Source: Parabacteroides goldsteinii DSM 19448 = WAL 12034
GTDB lineage: Bacteria; Bacteroidota; Bacteroidia; Bacteroidales; Tannerellaceae
Reading direction: 5' to 3'
Assembly (NCBI RefSeq): GCF_000969835.1
Contig: NZ_KQ033913.1
Location: forward strand, 1,503,716 to 1,567,715
Length of the DNA: 64,000 nucleotides
The notes under the pieces are model-generated. The model was not told the origin of the DNA. It did no database searches and saw only the letters and a program-made list of their open reading frames with translations. The position numbers and the translations under genes are program-made. Positions 17,925 to 25,387 of the stretch are shown one piece after another (position 1 is the stretch's first letter; the number at the start of each line of letters is the position of its first letter).

Positions 17925-19454
17925 TTAGAACGGGACCTCGTTACTACTGCCCTGGTTCAGGAAATCTGCACCGGCAGGCGGTATCGGAGGTAACGAATCG
18001 TCACTGTTCATATTCGATGAAAACTCACGGACAGCCACATCTTCATCAATATTCATGAACTTCGCATAATCGCCCTTAAATCGCAGACGCACATCCCCCG
18101 TCGCACCGTTACGATGCTTGGCTATGATGATCTCCGCCAATCCGACCAGCGAGTTACCGCGTTCATCTTCCGTAATCTTATAATATTCGGGACGATGGAT
18201 AAAGCAAACCATATCCGCATCCTGCTCGATCGCTCCGGATTCACGAAGGTCGGCCAACTGCGGACGTTTTCCTTCAGCTCCCTGACGGCTTTCCACACCA
18301 CGGTTCAACTGCGAAAGTGCGATAATCGGGATATTCAGTTCCTTCGCCAACCCTTTCAACGAACGGGAGATAGTACTTACCTCCTGTTCACGGCTACCGA
18401 AACTCATACCACTCGCATTCATCAACTGAAGGTAGTCGATGATAATACATCTTACCCCGTGTTCACGCACCAGACGGCGTGCCTTGGTACGCAACTCGAA
18501 CACCGAAAGACTCGGCGTATCATCCACATAAATCGGAGCATCATACAACTCCTTAATCTTGAAGTCAAGCTGTTCCCACTCATAGCTTTCCAGGCGTCCG
18601 CTTTTAATCTTCTCACCCGGTATCTCACATACATTCACGATCAGACGGTTTACCAACTGAACGTTACTCATTTCAAGCGAGAACAAGGCAACCGGCACAT
18701 TATGGTTCACCGCCATATTCTTCGCCATCGAAAGTACAAACGCCGTCTTACCCATCGCAGGACGGGCAGCGATAATGATCAAGTCGGAATTTTGCCACCC
18801 CGAAGTGATCTTATCCAACGCATCGAAACCGGTACGCGTACCGCTCAGACCTTCTTTCTGGTTTGCCGCTTTCTGCAATAAATCCATCGCATCCTTGATA
18901 ACCGGATTGATTTGGGTCACGTCTTTCTTTACATTCCGTTGCGAAATCTCAAACAATTTACCTTCGGCCTCCTGCATCAGGTCTTCCACGTCGATCGTTT
19001 CGTCAAAAGCCTTTCCCTGGATCATCGCAGTGAAAGAGATCAACTCTCTCGCCAGGTATTTCTGGGCAATGATACGGGCATGATATTCGATATGCGCGCT
19101 ACTGGCAACCTTGCTGGTCAGCTGCGAGATATAAAACGGTCCGCCCACCTGATCCAGTTCGCCACGCTTCCTCAACTGCTCCGTCACCGTCAGCATGTCG
19201 ACCGGCCGCTGGCTGGCTGCCAGATCCACAATAGCTGCATAGATCATCTCGTGCGACTTTTCATAGAAGCATTCCGGCTTCAATATCTCACTAATGATCG
19301 AATAAGCATCCTTCTCAAGCATCAAGGCACCTAAAACGGCCTCTTCCAACTCGCGTGCCTGTGGCTGTAGACGCCCCATATCGGGCACGACCACAGGCTT
19401 TTGCTTTCCCCTTCCGGAGTTTCCTCTCCCGGTATTTTTAGTTCCTTCTGCCAT
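17925..19454 (-). CDS. dnaB: Replicative DNA helicase DnaB
   Basis: 509 residues. The N-terminal primase-binding domain begins near residue 33 (QARELEEAVLGALMLEKDAY), and the RecA-like ATPase follows with Walker A ARPAMGKT at 230-237, Walker B CIIIDYLQLM, and the DnaB motif RESGAIEQDADMV. It unwinds DNA at the chromosomal fork. Length and motifs are those of the housekeeping enzyme; the second, shorter DnaB-type gene at 33648 belongs to an accessory module. The divergent corA gene shares its upstream region, where a minus-strand TATTTTTG box lies at 19478-19485. Confidence 0.97.
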   Translation of the reverse strand: MAEGTKNTGRGNSGRGKQKPVVVPDMGRLQPQARELEEAVLGALMLEKDAYSIISEILKPECFYEKSHEMIYAAIVDLAASQRPVDMLTVTEQLRKRGELDQVGGPFYISQLTSKVASSAHIEYHARIIAQKYLARELISFTAMIQGKAFDETIDVEDLMQEAEGKLFEISQRNVKKDVTQINPVIKDAMDLLQKAANQKEGLSGTRTGFDALDKITSGWQNSDLIIIAARPAMGKTAFVLSMAKNMAVNHNVPVALFSLEMSNVQLVNRLIVNVCEIPGEKIKSGRLESYEWEQLDFKIKELYDAPIYVDDTPSLSVFELRTKARRLVREHGVRCIIIDYLQLMNASGMSFGSREQEVSTISRSLKGLAKELNIPIIALSQLNRGVESRQGAEGKRPQLADLRESGAIEQDADMVCFIHRPEYYKITEDERGNSLVGLAEIIIAKHRNGATGDVRLRFKGDYAKFMNIDEDVAVREFSSNMNSDDSLPPIPPAGADFLNQGSSNEVPF

Positions 19455-19477
19455 TCTCTTTTGTAATTTTCGGACAC

Positions 19478-19485
19478 CAAAAATA
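19478..19485 (-). promoter_or_regulatory. dnaB -7 box (TATTTTTG)
   Basis: Minus-strand match to TAnnTTTG 24 bases before the dnaB start. No clear -33 TTTG at 19 bases. Confidence 0.45.
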
Positions 19486-19494
19486 CGATTTTTA

Positions 19495-19524
19495 TTTGGT
19501 ATTCATTCCTTTTTTTTACCTTTG
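19495..19524 (+). promoter_or_regulatory. corA promoter (TTTG-N18-TACCTTTG)
   Basis: TTTG at 19495-19498 and TACCTTTG at 19517-19524 are 18 bases apart, a near-consensus Bacteroidetes promoter. Transcription would start near 19531, leaving a leader of about 120 bases before corA. Confidence 0.7.
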
Positions 19525-19550
19525 CAGCCGTAAAAAGTAATTAACTAATT

Positions 19551-19649
19551 ATGGACGACAGTATTCCGCGAGAAACATTAACAAGTAAAAATTAGCGGAC
19601 GGGGGTTTCTTATTACCTCTGTTCGTGTTAACAACGAAAGGAGGCAATA
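19551..19649 (+). promoter_or_regulatory. corA leader: 14-codon upstream ORF and hairpin covering the ribosome binding site
   Basis: A small ORF (19551-19595, MDDSIPRETLTSKN) is followed by a possible hairpin: CCTC (19616-19619) with GAGG (19641-19644), and TTCGT (19622-19626) with ACGAA (19634-19638). It buries a strong AAAGGAGG Shine-Dalgarno, unusual for Bacteroidetes. The layout resembles leader-peptide control of Mg2+ transporters in enterobacteria, but no homology is claimed. Confidence 0.4.
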
Positions 19650-20576
19650 ATGAAAACATTTCTTTATTGTGAAGCCGGTTTTGTGGAGAAAGACCAGTGG
19701 CTTCCTAACAGCTGGGTAAATGTAGAATGCCCTACACCCGAAGACATCCAATACCTTTTAAATCAATTTCACGTACCCGAATCATTCCTGAGCGATATCG
19801 CCGATACCGACGAACGTCCGCGTATCGAATACGAAGGAAACTGGCTGCTGACTATCCTGCGTATCCCGGTACAAAGCAAGGAAAGCGGTATTCCCTTCAC
19901 CACCGTTCCGATCGGCATCATCACCAACAATGAGATTATTATCTCGGTATGTTATCACAAAACCGAGTTATTACCTGATTTCATCCGTTATAGCCGGCGT
20001 AAAGAACTTGTCGTACGTCATAAATACGACCTGATCCTGCGTCTGATCCACTCATCAGCCGTCTGGTTCCTAAAATATCTGAAACAGATTAACAACGAAG
20101 TGGCACGTGCCGAAAAAGCCCTGGAAAAGAGTATCCGTAACGAAGATCTTCTGCGGTTGATGAAACTGGAGAAAAGTATGGTTTACTTCAACACTTCTAT
20201 CCGTGGAAACGAAGTGATGCTCTCGAAACTGCAAAGCATTTTCCAGGAACCGATGTATATGGATGCGGAACTGCTGGAAGATGTCGAAACAGAGTTAAAA
20301 CAGGCACACCTCACGGTGAACATTTACAGCGATATCCTTACCGGAACGATGGATGCTTTCGCCTCCATCATCTCCAACAACGTGAATACCATCATGAAGC
20401 GCATGACCTCCATCTCTATTATTCTGATGGTACCAACGCTGATTGCCAGCTTCTACGGAATGAATGTGGTCAATTATATTGAAGACGCTCCCCACGGACT
20501 TATTGCGATCGTACTTTTATCGATCACCTTATCCGCTCTGGCATTCTTTATTTTTAGAAAGATCAAGTGGTTCTGA
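19650..20576 (+). CDS. corA: CorA-family magnesium/divalent cation transporter
   Basis: 308 residues, standard CorA length. A cytoplasmic alpha/beta domain is followed by a long stalk helix (about 120-245) and two C-terminal membrane helices. The signature GMN lies at residues 270-272 (LIASFYGMNVV), at the pore mouth, followed by the short loop NYIEDAPHG and the basic C-terminus FRKIKWF. It forms a homopentamer in the inner membrane taking up Mg2+. Start chosen at ATG 19650, 5 bases after AAAGGAGG. Single gene, divergent from dnaB and ended by a bidirectional terminator. Confidence 0.95.
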   Translation: MKTFLYCEAGFVEKDQWLPNSWVNVECPTPEDIQYLLNQFHVPESFLSDIADTDERPRIEYEGNWLLTILRIPVQSKESGIPFTTVPIGIITNNEIIISVCYHKTELLPDFIRYSRRKELVVRHKYDLILRLIHSSAVWFLKYLKQINNEVARAEKALEKSIRNEDLLRLMKLEKSMVYFNTSIRGNEVMLSKLQSIFQEPMYMDAELLEDVETELKQAHLTVNIYSDILTGTMDAFASIISNNVNTIMKRMTSISIILMVPTLIASFYGMNVVNYIEDAPHGLIAIVLLSITLSALAFFIFRKIKWF

Positions 20577-20595
20577 TAATTACACAAAAACTCAT

Positions 20596-20628
20596 ACAAA
20601 AAAAGTCCCGGATATCCGGGACTTTTTG
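20596..20628. terminator. Bidirectional terminator between corA and the Mfa1-like gene
   Basis: AGTCCCGGAT pairs perfectly with ATCCGGGACT, flanked by A on the left and T on the right. It lies between convergent genes (stops at 20576 and 20677) and works in both directions. Confidence 0.85.
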
Positions 20629-20676
20629 GTTTGTTTTGACGGGAAACAAATCGTTCTCCCGAAAAACGAGATATAC

Positions 20677-22245
20677 TTATTTAAGGGTTGCGCCTCCGTC
20701 CCCACCCTGATTCCGGACGATCCAGGGTAAAACATTAAAATCCATTTTCAGATAAGCTTCGTATTCATCAGGTTTTTCCGGATCGATCTCCGGTGTTCCG
20801 GAACCAAGTCCGGAAATATTCGTCACCAGCAAACGGTAAATATTATTTCGTACTATCGCAAACTCCATAACTCCCATCTCGTTTTCCTTGTTATTATCCA
20901 AGTGCCTGATCCAATAATTATAATAGCAATAATAATTGTTACCTTCCGGATCTTTCCGATAACGTTTCACAAAGAACTTTGCCAGCTCTTCATCAGTCGA
21001 ATCTTCCGTAATGCCATCCAGTTTAAGTCCGGCATCTTTCATCGCTTTGATACTGCTATAAAATTTATAGTTCGCATAATAAATAGCATCAGGCCTTGCA
21101 CTAGTTGCTTCTTTACCCTCTCCCCAAAGCGTACCGGGAACAAAACTTGCCTTAAACCGTACTCCGGTCGAATAAGCATTCAACTGTGCCGTTTTAAACA
21201 TGCAATTCTCCAGACAATAAAAACCGTGGAACGCATCAACCGGAACCGACTGCCAGCTTTCAGCCACAGAGGTCAATGGATAAGCATAATAACTATCCGG
21301 ATTATCAAACCCTTTCGCCCCATCTACCGTTTTCGAAAAGAAATAAGGGTCGATCACATAACCGTTATTCGCATTTATCTCTCCGAAATTTCCATTAGCA
21401 ATAGTATAGGAAGAAGGAGCATTATTTGCTGTCAGCACCGCCGTATGACGAAACGTATAGAACCATCGGCTCAAATTGATATACTGGAATCCGGTCAGAC
21501 TGATAGAAACATACTCTTTTCCATTTCCATCAACCAGGCTGTAATCCTCTTTCGACTGCCCGACCAGGACTTTAGCCATCACACGTTCCAGATTGATAGT
21601 CACGATGTCCGGTTCCTCCGACGGTAAAATCTCACGAACTGTCACTTTCAGATTTGAATCGGTCGTACCATCATACAAACCGCTATTATCGGCACGGTTT
21701 GTCATCTGCAATGTGCCGTCTTCGGTCAAGACTCCGAAACCATCCTTATAAGTAGACCTATCCACCAAATTTATAAACTCATTTTCCGTACTGAAAGAAC
21801 CCGTAACATCTCCATTGGCAATCGTAAAGATATCATACGTACCCGGGTCTATCAACACCCGGTTGGCCGTATATTTCACAACATGCTCGTTTTGATTTCC
21901 GGACGAGCTATTTTCCGGTAATTGCGGACCGGCCGTACGTGTTATATTTTCCAGCCGAATCTTTTTATATAAAGCCTTCGTATCTGAATTAAACAGGTAG
22001 ACATTAAGCGACTTCACATTATATTCGTTCGCATTTCCGGTTTCATAAATACCCGAAGTTTCGGCATCTCCGGCTTTAGTTGAAGAACTGTTGGGCACAA
22101 CAAAAGCAAAACGAACATTTCCTTCTCCTCCATCCACAAAACCGGAATTATCTTCCGGCAAAACATCTGCATCATTAATACATCCGGCCAGCCCCAAAGC
22201 CAGGCATAACAGCCATACTGATTTTACAAAAAGTTTGTTTTTCAT
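20677..22245 (-). CDS. Mfa1-like fimbrial major-subunit-family lipoprotein
   Basis: 522 residues with a lipoprotein signal (lipobox Cys22, GLAGCIN). The cleavage region is SSSTKAGDA, followed by VKSLNVYLFNSDT and TYDIFTIANGDV. The C-terminal domain has FYCLENCMF, VRNNIYRLLVTNISGLG and FNVLPWIVRNQ, which resembles the Mfa1 family more than the fimbrillins at 5.6-14.9 kb. Last gene of a three-gene minus-strand set (DUF3575, DUF3868, this gene) whose upstream region carries an invertible-type promoter now facing the other way, so it is probably OFF in this sequence. Confidence 0.85.
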   Translation of the reverse strand: MKNKLFVKSVWLLCLALGLAGCINDADVLPEDNSGFVDGGEGNVRFAFVVPNSSSTKAGDAETSGIYETGNANEYNVKSLNVYLFNSDTKALYKKIRLENITRTAGPQLPENSSSGNQNEHVVKYTANRVLIDPGTYDIFTIANGDVTGSFSTENEFINLVDRSTYKDGFGVLTEDGTLQMTNRADNSGLYDGTTDSNLKVTVREILPSEEPDIVTINLERVMAKVLVGQSKEDYSLVDGNGKEYVSISLTGFQYINLSRWFYTFRHTAVLTANNAPSSYTIANGNFGEINANNGYVIDPYFFSKTVDGAKGFDNPDSYYAYPLTSVAESWQSVPVDAFHGFYCLENCMFKTAQLNAYSTGVRFKASFVPGTLWGEGKEATSARPDAIYYANYKFYSSIKAMKDAGLKLDGITEDSTDEELAKFFVKRYRKDPEGNNYYCYYNYWIRHLDNNKENEMGVMEFAIVRNNIYRLLVTNISGLGSGTPEIDPEKPDEYEAYLKMDFNVLPWIVRNQGGDGGATLK

Positions 22246-22283
22246 ACGATAAAAGTATTTAGTAAATAATATTCCAGACTAAC

Positions 22284-23294
22284 TCAATGACGTTTATTAT
22301 TCTCAAAAAATAATGTCAGATTCATGCCGGCTTCTTCCGAGCCTTCCGCTTTTGCAGACTTCAGCAAACGGATACCCTCATACAAATTTCCGGTCATTAA
22401 CTCATATACCCCCTTACAGTTTTTATAGGCCAACGTTTCATGGGGTGCCATTTGCAGATATTGTCCGGCAGCCTGCCAGTTTCCCTGTTCGATGGCTGCC
22501 GCTGCCGCATTCTGGTTGGCTACCGGATGAGCCGGATAAATCCTGACGCTTGTTTCGATTATCTTATAAAACTGTTCCGGTTCATTTTTATAGCTTAATG
22601 CAACCATATACAGCTCACGCAAAGAGAGCATCTGAGGGTTCATTTCAGCCACTACACGGGCTTCCTCCAGGTTAAAATTCAGCTCTTTCTGATTACGTAT
22701 ATCCGTTGCATCGCTCTCTGGAGAAATATAAGATGCCTTTAATCCTGACAGGCCGGACACTGTCGACGAAGATGCGGCCTCCTCCACAACAAGCGGTTTC
22801 CCGCTATCCGGAGACAAACCGGATTTCGTCAAACGAACCTCTTCCCTAACAATCTCCCCAGAATGAGTCAACCGGTTCATTTTCAAAAACAACTCAGGTT
22901 TACGCATCCAGTTCTCCGCAATAACAGAAGTAGTATAGACAATTTCACAAGGCTCTTTTTCCGACAGTTCCTTTACAAGAAAAAAGTCATCTCCTTTAAT
23001 TCCTTTTCTCTTATTTAAAACCCGGTTCCGTTCATAAGTACGATGTCTTTTTTTACCATTTAATAAAACGGGAGGCAACTCTTTTTCCTGCCTGTTTTCT
23101 TTAATAACCGGAATAAGCGTCAGGGCTTCATTCGATGCAAAATCATGTGCATTGACCATGTACTTTATCGACACCATTAACGAATCCCCTTCCACAAAAC
23201 AGGATTGCGATTTTATCTCCACATCGATATTTTTTGCTGATAAGGAGTTGCTAATAAAAAATAAGCCCAATAACACGAGCAAATTGATTTTCAT
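22284..23294 (-). CDS. DUF3868-family secreted protein
   Basis: 336 residues with a signal peptide ending near residue 20 (FFISNSLSAK). The N-terminal half (about 22-150) reads as DUF3868, with IEVKSQSCFVEGDSLMVSIKYM-type strands and LPPVLLNGKKRHRTYERN. The C-terminal half is helical and TPR-like (VAEMNPQMLSLRELYMVALSY, NAAAAAIEQGNWQAAGQYLQM). It lies 13 bases after the DUF3575 gene and 38 bases before the Mfa1-like gene. Such DUF3575/DUF3868 pairs often accompany Bacteroidales fimbrillin genes and may help export or anchor the fibre; that role is inferred. Confidence 0.75.
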   Translation of the reverse strand: MKINLLVLLGLFFISNSLSAKNIDVEIKSQSCFVEGDSLMVSIKYMVNAHDFASNEALTLIPVIKENRQEKELPPVLLNGKKRHRTYERNRVLNKRKGIKGDDFFLVKELSEKEPCEIVYTTSVIAENWMRKPELFLKMNRLTHSGEIVREEVRLTKSGLSPDSGKPLVVEEAASSSTVSGLSGLKASYISPESDATDIRNQKELNFNLEEARVVAEMNPQMLSLRELYMVALSYKNEPEQFYKIIETSVRIYPAHPVANQNAAAAAIEQGNWQAAGQYLQMAPHETLAYKNCKGVYELMTGNLYEGIRLLKSAKAEGSEEAGMNLTLFFENNKRH

Positions 23295-23307
23295 ATTTAT
23301 CGTTTTT

Positions 23308-23886
23308 TTATTGTATAAAGTAGACTAAAGAGAAACCTAACTGAGTCGGACCAACATAATTAGTATGCGCTTTTTCTATCAGAGATGCCCCCTCCTTCCG
23401 CCCGTACTTATCATAACTCAAATAAGCATATCCAAACGCAATACTGGCCTCCAGATTCCACAACGGACTTATCATCCATTGATATCCATAGGAAACCCCG
23501 CCACCAACCAGATTTCCTTGAAAACGATAATCGGACAATATCCCTCCGACATTAAAACGAGCATAATGAGCCTGTATACCGACAAAACTTCCCTGAAAAA
23601 CATCGCCAAACCATTTCCTGAGCTCCGGCTGTATAAGAAGATGCTTCATCTTTCTGTTATCAGCAAAAGTCCACGGATTATAACTTATAATCGAACTGAT
23701 AGAATAGGTATCATTACATTTTATCTCCCCACCGATATTCAAAGATGACGTCAAATCATAGAGAACATTACTTTTCACTGCTATATTCTGACAATTCATT
23801 TTTTGCAATACACTAATAATCAAAACAATAAACAAAAGACACTTAGGCTTATAAAACAATAAAATACCTTTATTGCAATAATTCAT
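23308..23886 (-). CDS. DUF3575-family outer-membrane beta-barrel protein
   Basis: 192 residues from ATG 23886, chosen because it gives a signal-like N-terminus (KCLLFIVLIISVLQKMNCQ); an in-frame ATG at 23940 would add 18 polar residues. The mature part has alternating strands and the DUF3575 pattern AVKSNVLYDLTSSLNIGGE, PWTFADNRKMKHLLIQPEL and a C-terminal aromatic strand ending YFIQ, typical of small barrels inserted in the outer membrane. First gene of the Mfa1-like operon. Cassette A (23996-24202) lies directly upstream and should drive it after inversion. Confidence 0.8.
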   Translation of the reverse strand: MNYCNKGILLFYKPKCLLFIVLIISVLQKMNCQNIAVKSNVLYDLTSSLNIGGEIKCNDTYSISSIISYNPWTFADNRKMKHLLIQPELRKWFGDVFQGSFVGIQAHYARFNVGGILSDYRFQGNLVGGGVSYGYQWMISPLWNLEASIAFGYAYLSYDKYGRKEGASLIEKAHTNYVGPTQLGFSLVYFIQ

Positions 23887-23995
23887 AATGTTACAAAAAG
23901 CAACTTTATAATTTCTTTTTTCTTGCATAACAAATATCATCGTAAATAATTAACACCATATATTCTTCACTTTTTACATTTTCACAAAAAAATAA

Positions 23996-24027
23996 TGACT
24001 AGAATAAAGGATCGTTTTTTCTAGTCA
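23996..24027. repeat. Palindromic inversion site A1
   Basis: 32 bp, outer arm TGACTAGAATAAAGGA, inner arm TCGTTTTTTCTAGTCA. The outer arm has two changes from the perfect form, so this is the least symmetrical of the four copies. Confidence 0.8.
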
Positions 24028-24128
24028 CTATTTCGAGAGTAAAATTCAATATATGATGATTATTGCAACTTCTTGAAAAACTACATTTATCTATCTGTAA
24101 TACAGCGAAATAAAAAGATTAAAAATGC

Positions 24129-24159
24129 TTTGTTTTTCATTTAATATAAAATATATTTG
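24129..24159 (+). promoter_or_regulatory. Promoter inside cassette A
   Basis: TTTG (24129-24132), 19 bases, then TATATTTG (24152-24159): an exact match to the Bacteroidetes consensus. The start would fall a few bases before palindrome A2, so the transcript would open with it. Confidence 0.75.
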
Positions 24160-24170
24160 CACAAAATAAA

Positions 24171-24202
24171 TGACTAAAAAAAACGATCGTTTTTTTTAGT
24201 CA
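24171..24202. repeat. Palindromic inversion site A2
   Basis: 32 bp, perfect palindrome with arms TGACTAAAAAAAACGA and TCGTTTTTTTTAGTCA around a central CGATCG. Confidence 0.85.
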
Positions 24203-24316
24203 TTGCTTTATAACCTTATGAATATTTCATAAAAAACTCCGTATTTCCCGGTATTATTTTTAGTTGAAACCGGGAAATACAGAGTTAAATATTGAACACG
24301 AATAAAACCTATACCG

Positions 24317-24604
24317 CTATTTTTCCTGATTATTCAGTTTACGGACCAAATCGTCTGCTGTCCGGAATTTTATGGTTGTTCTCGGAGCAAGCATAATTGG
24401 TTCCATTGTTTGCGGATTACGAACAGGGCGGGACTTCTGGAGCACGGGAGAAAAAACTCCAAGCCCTCCTATCCTCACCTTGTTCTCTGATTTTACTTCA
24501 TTAAATACAGTATCGATAAATGTATTCAATACCTTTCGTACAGCACTTTGCGTGTACCCTGTCTGTTCTGCAATGGAGTATATCAACTCTCTTTTGTTCA
24601 TCAT
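24317..24604 (-). CDS. HU/IHF-family DNA-binding protein
   Basis: 95 residues. MNKRELIYSIAEQTGYTQSA and a second helix, then VRIGGLGVFSPV, the DNA arm SRPVRNPQTMEP with the RNPQT motif, and IKFRTADDLV. It starts 40 bases after the PHP phosphatase gene and is last in the Wza/Wzc/phosphatase direction. It lies between that operon and cassette A, so an architectural role in the nearby inversion is possible but unproven. Start taken at the first of two adjacent ATGs. Confidence 0.88.
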   Translation of the reverse strand: MMNKRELIYSIAEQTGYTQSAVRKVLNTFIDTVFNEVKSENKVRIGGLGVFSPVLQKSRPVRNPQTMEPIMLAPRTTIKFRTADDLVRKLNNQEK

Positions 24605-24643
24605 ATCTTTTACGATTTTTAATTGTTTGTTCTGTTTAATCTG

Positions 24644-25372
24644 TTATTTCAAAAGCATTTCATTGTTATCTAATAATTTGCGTACCAACCGGACCTGTTC
24701 CCCAGACAAGCGTAAAGTCCTCAACCCTTTCTCATACTCACTTAGTTTATGAAAATCGGTACCGACATAATCATAATACCCTTCACGGAGCAAATGCTCC
24801 GCTACCTGCCGGACCTGTTTACCCTGTAAGCCGGCTAAAGAAAACAGGTTCAGTTGAAATCTATACCCTTTACTTTTCAAATAAGAATAGTCCTCCTGTT
24901 TCATATACCCATATCGCTCCGGATGAGCGATAACAGGCGTATACCCATCCAATGCCAGGTCGAACAGGATTGTCAGAAATTTGTCGTGAGCCGACAAACA
25001 GGAAGTCTCAACCAAGACCTGCCTGCCGGGAAGTGTAAATAACATTCCCTTCATATATGCCTCAAAACCATCGTCCAGCATATACTCGGCAGCCAGGTGT
25101 AACTCTATTTCCGGAGGACAACATTCCTTCAAAATAGCATACTTTGCACACAGGAGTTCCGGTGTATTATTAGGAAACTCCGCCATAATATGGGGAGTCA
25201 GAAATATCCGTTTCACACCGACTTCCTTCATTCTCTCTAATGCAGCGATCGAGTCCATCAACGACTCCGATCCACCGTCCACATTAGGAAGCAGATGCGC
25301 ATGTACATCTGTCATTCCTTCAAGCAATGTGGTACGGATTATGTTTTTCTTTGAGCTAAACCAGGTCAGCAT
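24644..25372 (-). CDS. CpsB/CapC-type tyrosine-protein phosphatase (PHP fold)
   Basis: 242 residues, no signal peptide. The PHP-type metal site opens with MTDVHAHLLPNVDGGS near residue 20, followed by RIFLTPHIMAEFPNN, PVIAHPERYGYM and VGTDFH. These His/Asp/Glu positions match the CpsB/CapC/YwqE group, which removes phosphate from the tyrosine-rich tail of the polysaccharide co-polymerase kinase. It is encoded 15 bases after that kinase, so the two form a phosphorylation cycle controlling chain length and export. Confidence 0.9.
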   Translation of the reverse strand: MLTWFSSKKNIIRTTLLEGMTDVHAHLLPNVDGGSESLMDSIAALERMKEVGVKRIFLTPHIMAEFPNNTPELLCAKYAILKECCPPEIELHLAAEYMLDDGFEAYMKGMLFTLPGRQVLVETSCLSAHDKFLTILFDLALDGYTPVIAHPERYGYMKQEDYSYLKSKGYRFQLNLFSLAGLQGKQVRQVAEHLLREGYYDYVGTDFHKLSEYEKGLRTLRLSGEQVRLVRKLLDNNEMLLK

Positions 25373-25387
25373 ATTGGAAAATAGTTT

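Larger units (their letters stand above)
23996..24202. promoter_or_regulatory. Candidate invertible promoter cassette A (now OFF)
   Basis: Two 32-bp palindromic sites centred at 24011.5 and 24186.5 enclose 143 bp. Inside, a plus-strand promoter TTTG-N19-TATATTTG (24129-24159) points away from the minus-strand DUF3575 operon. No plus-strand gene lies ahead of it: the next gene, HU at 24317, is on the minus strand. Inversion would point it at DUF3575. The architecture and the 175-bp spacing are identical to cassette B at 61450. Confidence 0.75.

Noticed and set aside
18114..18881. Plus-strand ORF (255 codons) opposite dnaB
   Set aside because: Antisense to the clearly conserved DnaB protein.
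23996..24202. The 32-bp palindromes as plain transcription terminators
   Set aside because: They occur in two pairs with exactly equal spacing around consensus promoters and lie at the 5' sides of operons, not after genes. A termination role for single copies is not excluded.
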